64,000 nucleotides of DNA, taken from the NCBI GenBank assembly GCA_023512835.1, contig CM042084.1:45493609-45557608 (forward strand), read 5' to 3'. Shown here in pieces: positions 1 to 10,616 of this stretch. Origin of the DNA: Taxillus chinensis (Eukaryota; Streptophyta; Magnoliopsida; Santalales; Loranthaceae). Position numbers and translations under genes: made by a program. The notes beneath the pieces were generated by a model. The model made no database searches, was not told the origin of the DNA, and saw nothing but the letters and a program-made list of their open reading frames with translations. Positions within the stretch are counted from its first letter, which is position 1. Each line of letters opens with the position of its first letter.

Positions 1-500
1 GTTTTCCTATAAAAAATTTTCAAAATGTGTTCAAAATGTGTCCTTGAAAAAACAAAAAAAAAAAAAAGAAAAAACGTTTGTGCAATAAAAATGTTCCAAA
101 ATGCTTTCCAAAACAAAAAAACATGAGACCAATACGTTTTCCAATTCCACATGTTTTACCTTCCAAAAACAAAATATTTTTTTTACAAAACACAAAAAAC
201 AAAACAATGTATGTTTTTCTAACCCAAAAAAAAAAAAACAAAAAACAAAAAAGGGAAAATAAAAAACTATTTTTTAGGACTTCAATTTCCAAAAGTAAAA
301 CCAAAAACCAAAACCAACCCGTAGGATTCCATTCTCCACTTCACACAAAAAACCAAAACTTTTAGGATTCCCTTTAGAAATTTAGGGTAAATCCATTTTC
401 ACCATGACTTTAACAAATAACTTAGCCAAATAAAAATCATAGAGTTTTTAGGAAACTTAACCCCGTCATAGCAGTATAAATAAAATAGAAACCTCCTCCT
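1..500. other. A-rich low-complexity stretch, no gene seen
   Basis: Long runs of A on the + strand, with short frames on both strands made only of Lys/Asn or Phe/Leu-rich residues, as expected from base composition. No domain, start context or repeat boundary is recognisable. It probably belongs to the decayed gypsy LTR that ends near 660. Confidence 0.5.
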
Positions 501-663
501 CCTAAATTAGATACGGAAAGGGCGCTGTAGGGGTGCTAATCCTTCCCTACACATAACCAACTCCCGAACCCTTCTCTGATAACGCAGACCACACACTTTA
601 AACTACTCAAAGTAGAGGGTATCCAACTATACCCCAAAAACAGTTGGTAGCGACTCTAAAATT
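500..663 (+). mobile_element. Decayed Tat/Ogre-like gypsy LTR end
   Basis: The stretch holds the phrases 'ggggtgctaat..cttccctacacataacc' and 'actcccgaaccc', which I recognise from the 3' part of Tat/Ogre-type gypsy LTRs in eudicots, then 'ttggtagcgactctaaaa' near 643, resembling the primer-site region of those elements. No coding part follows, so this is a fragment. The assignment rests on recognised phrasing only. Confidence 0.3.
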
Positions 664-713
664 TCTCACCATTGGTTTAGTTTGTGCCCACCCCAAAAGG
701 GCCCGGACGAAAA

Positions 714-958
714 CCAGTGATAACACTTTGTAATCCCAGTGGGGAGATATTGTAAGAGGAAATTTAATTGTAATAAAGGCACGTTTGGTTTGTAATATTT
801 ATTGTGGTGTGAAATTAATAATATGATTTTGTTTTTGTAAATAGTTATTGTGGATGTGCGTAAAGTCCTGTGTGGAAGTAATCTCAACCCCTTGCCCACG
901 GGTGGGTAAAGGGTAGTCACGAGCCGGTTTCTTCGGGTTGAAAATCTAGGGCGTGACA
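714..958 (+). mobile_element. Chromovirus LTR 3' fragment (M)
   Basis: This matches the last 240 bp of solo LTR G: a 'cccagtggggagat' block, an AATAA-type poly(A) region, 'ccccttgcccac', 'gtcacgagccggttt' and the terminal 'gggcgtgaca'. The upstream U3/R and any primer site are absent, so it is a truncated, old copy and not an active LTR. Confidence 0.7.
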
Positions 959-1551
959 AGAGATACAATAAACACAGCAGAGTTTGTGTTACTTACACAG
1001 ATAAAGGAAGATTAAGAGCAAGATAATAGTGAGTTAATATATCTTTATTCTTCATATATTCAATGAACAAATAGTGAGTTTGGCAAAAGAGTGGGTGAAG
1101 GTCAAGAAGTGCAAATAGCTGAATACGCAGGAGCAGATTGCGCTAGACAGTTTATCACAGTGAGTGAGTACTAAAGTAATACTGCTTTCTGTATTTTTAA
1201 AATAAAAGAGAGTTGATCCTATTATAACAAGAGCAAGACCCTATTGTATTAAAAGCGTATAGTGGATTGTGTAAAGACCTTTACCTGTGTGAAGTTGAAA
1301 GTTAGCCCCGAATAAGGTTGACAATATCTATTCGACAGTATGACCTTAGCGTCAGTGTTTTGAGTTATTATTATTATTGATATGATTTTAATATTTTGAG
1401 TTTATTATTATAGTGTTAATATTATTAATAAAATTATTTAAGTATTTTGGGTTATTATTATTATAATAATTAATGTCATTACTAATAATATTATTATTGA
1501 TGTAATTATAGAGGCTATTATTATTATTATTGTTATAATCACTAATCCATT
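959..1551. other. Unassigned AT-rich spacer
   Basis: No primer site, coding frame or recognisable LTR terminus follows the chromovirus fragment. From about 1340 the sequence degenerates into imperfect ATT/TTA repeats leading into the microsatellite. It may be the U3 of copia element L, whose LTR start I could not find. Confidence 0.4.
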
Positions 1552-1553
1552 AC

Positions 1554-1644
<91 letters not shown>
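1552..1644. repeat. (TTA)n microsatellite
   Basis: About 31 nearly perfect copies of a TTA/ATT trinucleotide, flanked by interrupted copies on both sides. The minus-strand poly-Ile frame here is an artefact of the repeat. Confidence 0.95.
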
Positions 1645-1679
1645 GTTATTATGATTACTATTATTATTATTTTAAGAAA

Positions 1680-2315
1680 AGTATATAAAGGAGGAACCTT
1701 GCTGTAAAACCCTACATGCATTGTGTCCGCGCAAAGCTTTGGTGAGGGAAGGAGCATAGGGTTTGAAGCAATCGCGTTCTACTAATATCTCGAGACTAGA
1801 TCTTGGTAGGTGGTTCGGATCCTTTGTCATCCTTTTACATGAACGCAAGTTGTAGGGAAAAGGATATATATACTCGAACCCCGTTTCTTTTTTTCGATTG
1901 GCGTCTCGTGTCGATACTTGTACCTGTTAACTTTTATCACAAATATCATCCCTATTTAATTGTTCTTATTATATTATGATTATTAATATTAATTCCACTA
2001 CTAGGCAAGTCGGCCTGGTCTTTTTTCTTGTAGCGCTAGGTGCCCTATGTGGAGATTGGAGTAAATCACATTAATTGAACCACGTAAATTGTGTGTCTTT
2101 ATCATTTACTTCCATACATATTTGCTATTAACTTAATCTTGCACAAGACATCGAAATACCACCCAAATAATAACCACATCTTTGCAAGAATACCTCCGAG
2201 AAGTAAACTACTCCTAAAACTAAAGGAATTAATTTTAAGTATATCTGATTCACCGCCATCTCTCGTATACACACACAAATACCCACACGATCTTGCTTGG
2301 ATCTTGGGAATATCA
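1680..2315 (+). mobile_element. Ty1/copia element L, right part of 5' LTR
   Basis: The phrase 'attgaaccacgtaaattgtg' (about 2075-2094) is typical of the R/U5 region of plant copia LTRs. The LTR ends in ...tatca at 2315, two bases before a primer site. A TATA-like 'tatataaagg' lies at 1684. The left border was not identified. Confidence 0.55.
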
Positions 2316-2317
2316 AT

Positions 2318-2329
2318 TGGTATCAAAAC
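2318..2329 (+). other. Primer binding site of copia L
   Basis: TGGTATCAAAAC, a variant of the initiator-Met tRNA primer site TGGTATCAGAGC, two bases after the LTR end. Confidence 0.6.
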
Positions 2330-2456
2330 TAAGTTCTCACCGGAGACAAATATATCACTTTGTGAAGAAGTGATCTGCCATCGATATATTTGTGTAGTTG
2401 AGATCCGTGGCTTAATAGTTTAGCGACCAAGCAAGAATTCATTGGTATATATATAA

Positions 2457-3217
2457 ATGGATATTCCTATCAAAGGGACCGAGTACCGGGCCTAACTATG
2501 CAAAGAAAGTGCCTATGTTTGATGGCACAAATTATAAGATGTGGAGAGCTAGGGTGGAGACGGTATTTATGTCCATGGGTATGGTCGAAAGTCCGGGTAA
2601 TCGAGGTGGATATATAGAACTTGCTAACAATAGAGAACCCATAGAAGTTAGAGAAGAACCTATGAGCTGAACGGCAGATCTTTGAGTGTCATTACATCAG
2701 CACTCACAGACTTTGAGTATGCAAAGGTTATGGACTATAGAGTGACAAAGGAATTATGGGATAGACTTGAAAGTGTCTATCAAGGAGATGGCAGAGTTAG
2801 AGAGACAAGGCTATAATTGTATACTCGAAATATGAAGCTCTCAAAATGGAGGAGCATGAGAGTATACGGGAGTTCTACGCACTAACTGAGATTGTCAATG
2901 ACATGAGGAGTTACTGGCAAAAAAATAAGAAAAACTTTGCCATTGTAAATAAGGTATTGAGAGTTTTACCCAAAAGATTCATTCCAAGGGTAGAGGTTCT
3001 AGAAAATAGTAGAGACCTAGAGACAATATCATTGCGAGAGTTGCGGTGCAGTCCGACTACATTTGAAATGAAGTTGCACTCTTATGAAGAGCCATCAACA
3101 TCAATATCCACGCCTACATGAAAGGAAACAAAGGAAGTAGCCTTCAAGGCTATGAAAAAATTAAAAATTAAGAAAGAAGCTGAGTCCTCAGAAGATTAGG
3201 AGGACAGTGATAGTGAA
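2457..3217 (+). pseudogene. Copia L gag, broken and truncated
   Basis: Pieces in changing frames encode a UBN2-type copia Gag: an Asp-Gly-Thr-Asn-Tyr-x-x-Trp motif near 2520 typical of the Gag N-terminus, an 'ELWDRLESVYQGD' segment near 2750, and an open stretch 2846-3121 containing 'LRVLPKRF'. Copia Gag packages element RNA in cytoplasmic particles. Several stops (for example just after the first 14 codons) and frame changes make it non-functional. It is cut at 3217/3218 by the LTR of copia H, so L pol lies outside the window or is lost. Confidence 0.7.
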
Positions 3218-5162
3218 TGTTGAAAATATAGGATTTGATGAAGCTTCCAAAATATAGTCTATCTGAAGACTTGAAGATCCGAAGGTTGTAGGGTCAAAGA
3301 GCCGAAGTTCGTAGCAGCAGAACTGTCACGGGACATATTGGCAAGAGGCTCGTAGACTCGTAGGGTCTGGAGACTCAAAGCAAAATTGAGACAGAACTCA
3401 TTGCGACTCATAGATCTAGGGTCAAAGGTCGTAAAGTCGAAGTGCGTAAAAGAGTGAGTTACTACTGCAAGCGTGAATAAATTCAGAGACTCGTAGAGTC
3501 GAAGAATTCTAAAGAACAGTAACCAACTTTGAGTGACGTGAAGACTCAAAGCCCATAGAATTATAGAGTCCCAAAGAGCGCATAAGTCAATGAACAGAAT
3601 GTAAATTAGACTCGTAGACTCCAGGGTCGTAGAGTTGAAGCCTTAGAACACTGTTAAGAAAATAGGACTCGTAGACTCATAGGTCGAAGGTCGAAGTCAA
3701 TGCATCTAAGACTTGCAAATAAAATTGCAACTGTAACTCAAAGGCTCGTAGAGTCGTAGACTCAAGGGTCGTAGAAATAGATACAGTTAATCTACAGAAA
3801 TTGTCATACGTCACAGACTTGGAGATCTTGAAAGCTAAGAGTTATAGCTGAAGGGTCGAAGCCGTAGAGTCACAGACTCGAAGAATATGGAGACCCGCGT
3901 TTATGAGCAATTGGGAATTTCTAAGGAATGCAAAGCCTCAAGACTCAAAGAGTTGAAGAGGCTCTTAGTTAAGTAAAGTAAACCGAGAGACCCGAAGGTC
4001 GTAGACCGTGAGAGCTAGGGTCGTAGATTCGCATCTATAATAATAAGTAGGTTAAGTGCACTATGAAGAAGTCACTCTAAGAGCCATTAAGAGAGCCGCA
4101 GATTCGTAGAGTCGTAGACTACAGAGTCATAGCCTTAGAGTTAATTGAGTGACACAAATGAACTAATCTAACGTGAACTCTAGCCTTGAAGACTCGAAGA
4201 TATGTGAGTCATAGACTCGCAGAAATCAATGCAGTAAAGCCTGAAGCCAACTTCCGCAACTTCTACAGGATGTACTCTAAATCTTCGAGTCCTCAAACCT
4301 ACGAGGCATCCGCCTTTGAAGTAAACGTGCAACCCTAAGCATACTCTAAGTATACTAACTTAGCGATATCGTCAACTAGGGTTTGTACAGTAAGCTTGCG
4401 CCGTTCTGAGTAGTTGAGCACATTTAATGTCGTATTAATTTCTTCCAACTACCATTCACGTATGAACGGCCAAGATCGACTGCATGCAAATACGCAAGTA
4501 TGAGCATCTAATCGCAAATCGAAGCGATCAACCTATCCCCTGACATCCCGCATTTTTAGTGGCGGGAAGTCAGTCTATCGGGATGGACAATAAGGCACAC
4601 AACACTTTAACCTTAAAATATATTTCTCTCACATACTAAACGACAAAAATAAGAGTTTAACCTCTCTCTTTGAAAGTGTGGAATACATAGAACACTAGAT
4701 AAAGGATTCTGACAAACATTAAGATAATAATCTTTTGTAGAATTGAACGCAACAGTTCCAACGCTAGAGAAAGAGACTCCGAGAGAAAGAACTTTGATGT
4801 GCTGTGTGCCGCATTGACCTAGAACAAGAACAAGCTTGTTGATTAATCACTAACTCTTGTTCATCGAAGAGATCCAGCACGATTATCGAGTCCAATCTCA
4901 GTGTTGTTTTCCACAATTCAAACTATCATAGTTCATTCTTGTTATATCTGAGATCTGTTCAGCCAAGAGCATTTACTCCCATTTCAGATTTGTCTGATAG
5001 TTCATTATGACTCACATTATCACTCACATTACTACTGTCTTCTTCTCCATAAATACTTCCATCATAGTTATCCCTAGAAGTAGCATAAACCAGCTAACAG
5101 TCTAGCTTTCGCGATCGAAGAAAGTCTATTCACCCCCCTCTAGACTCACTTTGGGACCTACA
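3218..5162 (+). mobile_element. Ty1/copia element H, 5' LTR
   Basis: Starts TGTTGAAAATATAGG at 3218 and ends ...acctaca at 5162, followed by a perfect primer site. The partner 3' LTR starts at 40768 with TGTTGGATATATAGG. At 1945 bp it is long for copia. Most of it is a degenerate mosaic of short words such as 'gactcgtag', 'gtcgtaga' and 'gtcgaag', repeated dozens of times. The last 60 bp contain 'tattcacccccctctag', a phrase also present in element I. Confidence 0.85.
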
Positions 5163-5164
5163 AT

Positions 5165-5176
5165 TGGTATCAGAGC
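5165..5176 (+). other. Primer binding site of copia H
   Basis: TGGTATCAGAGC, exact complement of the initiator-Met tRNA 3' end, two bases after the 5' LTR. Confidence 0.9.
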
Positions 5177-5204
5177 GGTTCTACAATTCAGTAGAGATCC
5201 CTAA

Positions 5205-5915
5205 ATGGCCGACATGGATTCCAGCAATGTAGCTCTAACTCCAGAGCACGCTCCAGTTCCTATTGAGGAACCAGAAGCCAGTCCTGTTCTAGAAGAAGAA
5301 TCGACTGGAAACCAGGAGCAAGAAGAACCGAGCACCAGCAACAACAAGAAAGAACAAGAAGACTTCTACGACATCCTACCTGGCTCATCCTCCCAAGTAC
5401 CTATGTGCACACCCGCGCGCTTCTCCAAATGGAAAGCGAGAATGAGAGCTCACCTAGACATGCTTGACACCTATCTCTGGGAAACGATAAAGAACGGGGC
5501 TTTCACCCGAAAGATTATGCAGAGAGGCCAGTTAATGACGAAAGACCCAGATAGTTGGTCTAAGGTGGAGTAGAGGAAAGTCAAGATGAGCTTTAAAGCA
5601 AAAGCCATACTTTTCTTTGTGCTTGATGATGACATGTTCACGGATGTGCAGGATCTTGAGACTGCAAAGGAGGTATGGGACAAGCATTGTCTCATCTATG
5701 AAGGAGATGAACAGATACAGGATAACAAGATCTCTATGCTCAAGCAAGAGTATGAAGCCTTCAGATGTGAACCAAAGGAATCACTAGACAGTATCTACAA
5801 ACGATTCACAGGACTGATTCAACGGATGTAGACTTACCACGTTGAGATCTCTCAGAAGGACAAAAATGACAAATTTCTGAGATCTCTACCTTTAAGACTG
5901 CTGATAAAGACATCA
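5205..5915 (+). pseudogene. Copia H gag, interrupted
   Basis: The ATG at 5205 opens a 122-codon acidic, Glu-rich N-terminus that runs into the copia Gag core ('FSKWKARMRAHLDMLDTYLW'). A TAG at 5571-5573 breaks it. The downstream segment 5586-5831 continues the same protein family ('AKEVWDKHCLIYEGDEQI', 'SIYKRFTGLIQRM'). The frame is then cut at 5915/5916 by chromovirus LTR F. The remaining gag, protease, integrase and RT of H are not found on the other side of the insertion, so a large part of H has been deleted. Confidence 0.8.
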
Positions 5916-6541
5916 TGTAATGACCCGTGTTTTGGAATGTGAGGAGTTAGTCACTGTTATGCCTTTTGAGTGGCAATTGTCACGCTTTTGGGAGTTTTCT
6001 TTCCACACACTTTGGCTAGATCACTTTGTATATAAATGAGCAAGCATGGGGCAAAAGATGATCTCAAAAGGGAGCATATTGAGGTTGCACGTGAAAATGG
6101 CTTTGTCATGTGTAGTGGTGTTTTTGCATGGAAGCCTTCCAGACTAAATTATAAAGCTTGTGACAAAATCCTAGGGCATTTGGAGCTTGCACGTGACAAT
6201 GGCCTTTGTCACAGACAGCCATATTTTTGCACCCTTTTCTTCGTTTTGTTATGCTGATAATCTTTTCCTAAAGAACGATGTTTGAATTGTGGGTATTTTG
6301 TCCTGTGTGGAAGCGAGAAGGTTGATACATGTTTCTTTTATGAAAACTACGTCGTTTTGATGCTGGGGTTCATTTATCAAAACAACGTCGCTTTGATGAT
6401 GGGATTCATTTATCAAAACAACATCATTTTAATGATGAGATTCATTTATCAAAACTACGTTATTTTGATGATGGGGTTCACTTATCAAAACTACATCATT
6501 TTGATGATGGGGTTCACTTATCAAAACTACGTCGTTTTGAT
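5916..6541 (+). mobile_element. Chromovirus LTR F, part 1
   Basis: Begins with the family terminus TGTAATGACCCGTG at 5916 inside H gag; the preceding 'catca' (5911-5915) would be the target duplication. It contains two CACGTG hairpin modules (about 6075-6110 and 6185-6225) and the expanded palindrome array. It is interrupted at 6541/6542 by solo LTR G and resumes at 8386. Confidence 0.85.
6333..6541 (+). repeat. Tandem array of palindromic ACGTCG boxes
   Basis: Six units of about 38 bp, each with the near-palindrome ATCAAAAC-(T/A)ACGTC-GTTTTGAT and a spacer like 'gatggggttcactt'. Other LTRs of this family carry one or two such boxes just upstream of their TATA box, so this is an expansion of a promoter module. 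Several units have decayed cores (for example ACATCA). Confidence 0.85.
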
Positions 6542-6821
6542 TGTAATGACTCGTGTTTTGGGATGTGAGGAGTTAGTCATAGTTATGACTTTTGAGTGGC
6601 AGTTATTGGGTTTTAGGGAGTTTTATTCTGACACATATTGGCTAGAACACTTTGTTTGATGGTGAGTAAGCTAGGGGCAAGATTTGAGCCCAAGAGGAAG
6701 CTTTTTGGGGCTACACGCGACAATGCACGTGACAATGGTTGTCACGGCAATGAGGTTTTTGCATGAGAGCCTTCCTAACGTTGTTCTAAAGCTTGGGGAA
6801 AAATCTTAGGGCATTTGGAGC

Positions 6822-6853
6822 TTGCACGTGACAATGGTCTTTGTCACGTGCAA
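6822..6853 (+). repeat. Perfect 13-bp inverted repeat in U3 of G
   Basis: TTGCACGTGACAA and its exact reverse complement TTGTCACGTGCAA, separated by six bases. The arms contain the G-box core CACGTG. The same position in other LTRs holds different but still complementary arms. Confidence 0.9.
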
Positions 6854-7039
6854 TCATGTTTTTGCACCATCACCTTGGTTTTGTTATTCTAGTAATCTTT
6901 TCCCAAAAGGGCATGTTGGAATTGTGAATATTTTGTCTTGTATGGATGCGGGAAGGTTGTAGCTTGTGTAATTAAAACTACGTCATTTTGATGCTGGGTT
7001 TCACTTAATCAAAACTACGTCGTTTTGATATTGAGGTGT

Positions 7040-7049
7040 CTATATAAGG
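7040..7049 (+). promoter_or_regulatory. LTR G TATA box
   Basis: CTATATAAGG, conserved in all LTRs of the family 10-20 bp after the last palindromic box and about 60 bp before the GA repeat. Confidence 0.7.
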
Positions 7050-7101
7050 ATGAGAAGCCCTCTTGTTTTGGGTTTAGGGTTTCTTTTCTGGCAGCTGCCG
7101 T

Positions 7102-7104
<3 letters not shown>

Positions 7105-7185
<81 letters not shown>
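7105..7185. repeat. (GA)n microsatellite
   Basis: About 40 uninterrupted GA units in the predicted transcribed leader of LTR G. The same place holds shorter GA tracts in LTRs A, C and F, and CT tracts in the minus-strand LTRs of D. Confidence 0.97.
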
Positions 7186-7190
<5 letters not shown>

Positions 7191-7268
7191 AAGAGAGCTC
7201 CTGGTTGCTGCTGGAGTGACTAGCGTGGGTAGACGACATCTAGCGTGGGAGCATGAAGGATCCTTGAG

Positions 7269-8062
7269 GTAGGGGTTCTGTTCCTCCTTGAAACTATCCC
7301 GGGTTTTGGCCTTGTGATAGGCAGTCTATTGTATATTCTATATATATATATATATGTAAATCCATATAGGTGTGATCTCCTATATGGATATTGGCCTTCA
7401 ATGACATATTTGCTTAGATATTTGTATATGTGCCCGTGAGGCTGGGGATTACGCATGCTAAGTGTTTGTTTTTATGACTGTGTAGCTATGCATTCTAGGT
7501 GTTCGATTTTATGTCTGTGTGACTAAGTTTTAGAGCCTGTGAATGTGTGCACGTTATGTGTTCGATGTTATGCCTGTGAGACTATGCAAATCATGTGTTT
7601 GATGTTATGCTTGTGTGGCTTTGTGTGCTATGTGTTTGTTGGTACACCTGATGATTGTGGAAGCCCGGGACTGTTTTGGAACCCGGTGGTTGTGGAAGCC
7701 CGGGACTGTTTTGGAACCCGGTGGTTGTGGAAGCTTGGGACTGTTTTGGAACCCGGTGGCTATGGAAGCCCGGGACTACTTTGGAACTCGGTGGCTGTGG
7801 AAGCCCGGGGCTGTTTTGGAACCCGGTGGCTGTGGAAGCCCGGGACTGTTTATGTTAGCCTGTGTGGCTATGGCAAAGGTTTTACTTGTGATTTGTGTGT
7901 TGACGCTTGTCTGGATTATGAACTGCTTATATCTTATTGTCACTACACTGCACTTGTGCACGTCCTCATGTAGATGCTAGGAGCATGGGATGGGTTGGGG
8001 AGACATGATTCCTACTGAGCTGTGGTTGCTCACCCCTCCTTCTGTGATGTGTTCTCTTTCAG
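7269..8062 (+). other. Candidate LTR leader intron (G), 794 nt
   Basis: Donor-like GAG|GTAGGGG at 7268/7269 and acceptor-like TTCTCTTTCAG|GA ending at 8062, with a branch-like TGCTCAC about 30 nt before the acceptor. Both ends are conserved in other LTRs while the middle varies. Splicing is inferred, not shown. Confidence 0.4.
7657..7850 (+). repeat. 35-bp minisatellite in LTR G
   Basis: About 5.5 copies of a 35-bp unit with 'gtggaagcccgggactg' followed by 'ttttggaacccggtgg'. Because 35 is not a multiple of three, all three forward frames read through it as Gly/Trp/Pro-rich peptides; these are not taken as genes. Confidence 0.95.
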
Positions 8063-8385
8063 GAACCTACAGGCGCTAGGTGGAACCCCAAGGTGAAAGA
8101 CCATATTTGTTTTATTGTTTCGTTCAATTGTTATTTTGAGGAAACTGATGTAACCCCAGTGGGGAGAGGTTGAAAACAAGATTTGAATGTATGTGGTTTG
8201 GTTTTAAAAGTTTGTTGTGGTTTGAAATTAATAAAGATATTGATTTGAGTCTTTGTGAATTTCTGTTGTGTATGTGTACGATGTCTTGCGTGGGATGTTG
8301 TATATCAACCCCTTGCCCACCGGGTAGGTAAAGGGGAGTCACGAACCGGTTTCCTCAGGTTGGAAATCCGGGGCGTGACATTGAT

Positions 8386-8686
8386 GATGGGGTTCACTTA
8401 TCCAAACTACGTCGTTTTGATAAGTGAGGTCTATATAAGGAGGAGGAGCTCTCCTTGTTTTAGGTTTAGGGTTTTTGTTGTCAGCCGCCGCACTCGTCGC
8501 AGAAAAAGAGAGAGAGAGAGAGAGAGAGAGCTCCTGATCGTTGCTGCTGGGGTAACTCGCGTGGGTGGACGGCGTCTAGCTTGGGAGCAAGAACAAGGAG
8601 GATCTTCCTGAGGTAGGGGTTCTGCCTTTTCTAGTACCCATTCCGGGATTAGGCCCTGTGGTAGACGAAGTCGTAGATTGTCATTG

Positions 8687-8740
<54 letters not shown>

Positions 8741-8758
8741 AATCCATATAGGTGTGAT
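8386..8758 (+). mobile_element. Chromovirus LTR F, part 2
   Basis: Continues F after solo LTR G: palindromic box, TATA (CTATATAAGG, 8431-8440), GA tract (about 8502-8529), donor-like GAG|GTAGGGG near 8611, and the left arm of the conserved TCCATATAGG hairpin. It is cut by Athila element E at 8758/8759. The right arm of that hairpin resumes after E at 39616. Confidence 0.85.
8690..8737. repeat. (TA)n microsatellite
   Basis: About 24 TA units inside LTR F. Confidence 0.95.
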
Positions 8759-10028
8759 TGACCCGTATAAATTGTGTCTATAGGTTTTGCAACAAGTGCA
8801 CTGGTCAAGTAATAAAATGGAGTATTAAGACTCCGGTTGTCGAACCCACAGGAGGTAGCTAATCCTGTTAAAGCACTAAGCTAACAAGTTGATTTTATGT
8901 CTGGACAATTGATTTTTTGTTGTACAAATAGTTTGAACGAAAAATGATTAAATCAGAATGTTGGCAAGCTATTGGTCCATCATACAATATTAAATCTAAT
9001 TCACTAGTGTTCCACCCTAGACAAGGGCTAAGATTACCTAATTATGCATAAACTAGGCATTCCCATTCAAGCAAGTGAATTAAACAAGAACTGAATTTTA
9101 TTTTATTGAACAACCAAATCGAATACAACTTATTGGGGCTACATTGCTCCCCTAGACTAACAAAACTACTCCATAATCATGACAAAAGCAATAACAATTA
9201 CAAGAAAGAACATGATTACAATACCAGGACAATAAAGGAAGACCCCAAGATGAACCAGGACTCCGGCCTCCAAAGCCTCCGGCGTCGGTTGCCCAAAATC
9301 ACTCCTTGCCAAGGACAATCCGATCTTTTAGCAATGGCTATAGCTCTTTTTCAGAACTCAGATCGGATTCTCTCCCTCAAGATGCTTTACAATGCCTCCA
9401 AAGACCCCTATTTATAGGATTTAGTGGGCCAAATTAGGGTTGCAAAAGGTGTGCCCTAATTATAAATGTGGTAGCAGCCAAAACGACGTCGTTTTGGTTA
9501 ATGACACTATTCAACATTCTAGGCTCAATAACACTCAAACTACACCAAATTTGACCCAGTCCTTTAGAAGAAAATGAGTAAAACAACAAAACACATCATT
9601 TGGAGCTCCAAAATGCCTGCACGCGAGAATGCACGTGAGAAGAGCCTTTTCATGTGCAGCTCCAAATCATCCCAAATTTGCTCCAAAGCTTCCTCTTGAG
9701 TTGTAGAAGGCATCTAAGCAATAAAATCCTTGCATGTGAGAATGCACGTGAGAAAGCCTTTTCACATGCACCTTGATTTTGCCTTCATTTTGTTTCCATC
9801 TTCTTCCTATAGCTTCCTCTTAAGTGTATGGAGTGATCTAGCCAAGGTGTGTGGGAAAAAGTTGCTCCAAAACCTGCCAAAAACACTCAAAAAGTACCAC
9901 TATACACCAAACATGGTCTTCCTAGGGGTTAGAGAAAATATGTGTAAAATATCGTGCAAATAGGTACAAAACATACTTTAAAACACCCTAAATAAGGCCT
10001 GGGATAACGATATAAATGCACGTTATCA
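8759..10028 (-). mobile_element. Element E 3' LTR
   Basis: On the minus strand it starts TGATAACGTGC and ends in GGTCA. At 1270 bp it is about 245 bp shorter than the 5' LTR: the segment between 'ggcaagct' and 'ttggtccatc' (present at about 38310-38550 in the partner) is missing, with TTGGT at both deletion borders. It carries two CACGTG hairpin modules (9631-9657 and 9735-9770), the palindrome at 9478-9497, and a TATA-like CTATAAATAG (9408-9417). Confidence 0.9.
9478..9497. promoter_or_regulatory. Perfect 20-bp palindrome upstream of Athila TATA
   Basis: CCAAAACGACGTCGTTTTGG, with the bZIP-type GACGTC core, about 60 bp upstream of the minus-strand TATA-like box. The 5' LTR copy (39056 onward) has lost its left arm. 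Chromovirus LTRs have a close relative of this palindrome in the same place. Confidence 0.75.
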
Positions 10029-10041
10029 AATTCCCCCACAC
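10029..10041 (-). other. Element E polypurine tract
   Basis: Minus strand 'gtgtgggggaatt' directly before the 3' LTR start TGATAACG, as expected for plus-strand priming. Confidence 0.8.
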
Positions 10042-10321
10042 TTGAACCTTTGCTTGTCTTCAAACAAAAAAGAAACAAACACACAGTCAAACTGAAAAGA
10101 AAGAATAAACTAACAAACAAGAGAGGCATAGTTTCCCAAGACATACAACTCTATCATGATGAAGTAGACATTCCAATAGCTAAAATGAATCACAAATTAA
10201 TCTAAACATGCCCTTACTATCAAGTCCAACAACCATGTAATATCATTACTAACAGTTCAGATAGAAGCAAACATGCAAGGATAAAATGAAACTTAGCTCC
10301 CCCTGAGAGTCCTTACCAAGG
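10042..10321 (-). other. Element E 3' non-coding part
   Basis: The 3' untranslated region of E between the PPT and the insertion point of D. It continues at 17771. No coding frame is seen. Confidence 0.7.
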
Positions 10322-10616
10322 TTAGATGTCACGCCCCGGATTTCCAACCTTCTGAGACCGGAACGTGACCCTCCCTTTACCTGGGTTTGGATAAAGGGGT
10401 AGAATACAACATACACTTCACATTTTATTTTCAGAGACCAAAATACATAATTATTAAATTCAAACCACATGCTTTTATTATGTTTCAAACTTTATTACAA
10501 TATCTCCCCGCTGGGGTTACAAGGCCTCAATGAAATTACATAACACAAATAACATAAAACAAAGTCACAAAATAGAACTCTTCCACCTTGGTGTTCCCAC
10601 CTAACGCCTGTAGGTT

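Larger units (their letters stand above)
6542..8380 (+). mobile_element. Solo chromovirus LTR G
   Basis: Runs from TGTAATGACTCG to GGGCGTGACA and is flanked by TTGAT duplications at 6537-6541 and 8381-8385, so it is a complete solo LTR (1839 bp) left by LTR-LTR recombination. Order of parts: hairpin modules (6711-6860), palindromic boxes (6970-7030), TATA (7040-7049), GA repeat, donor-like site (7268/7269), a hairpin (7361-7388), 35-bp minisatellite, acceptor-like site (8062), AATAAA region (about 8230) and terminal U5 block. Confidence 0.93.

Noticed and set aside
1542..1757. Minus-strand poly-Ile frame
   Set aside because: Translation of the (TTA)n microsatellite.
7539..7980. Three overlapping + strand frames with Gly/Trp/Pro repeats
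   Set aside because: They are one 35-bp minisatellite read in three frames because 35 is not a multiple of three; no start context or homology.
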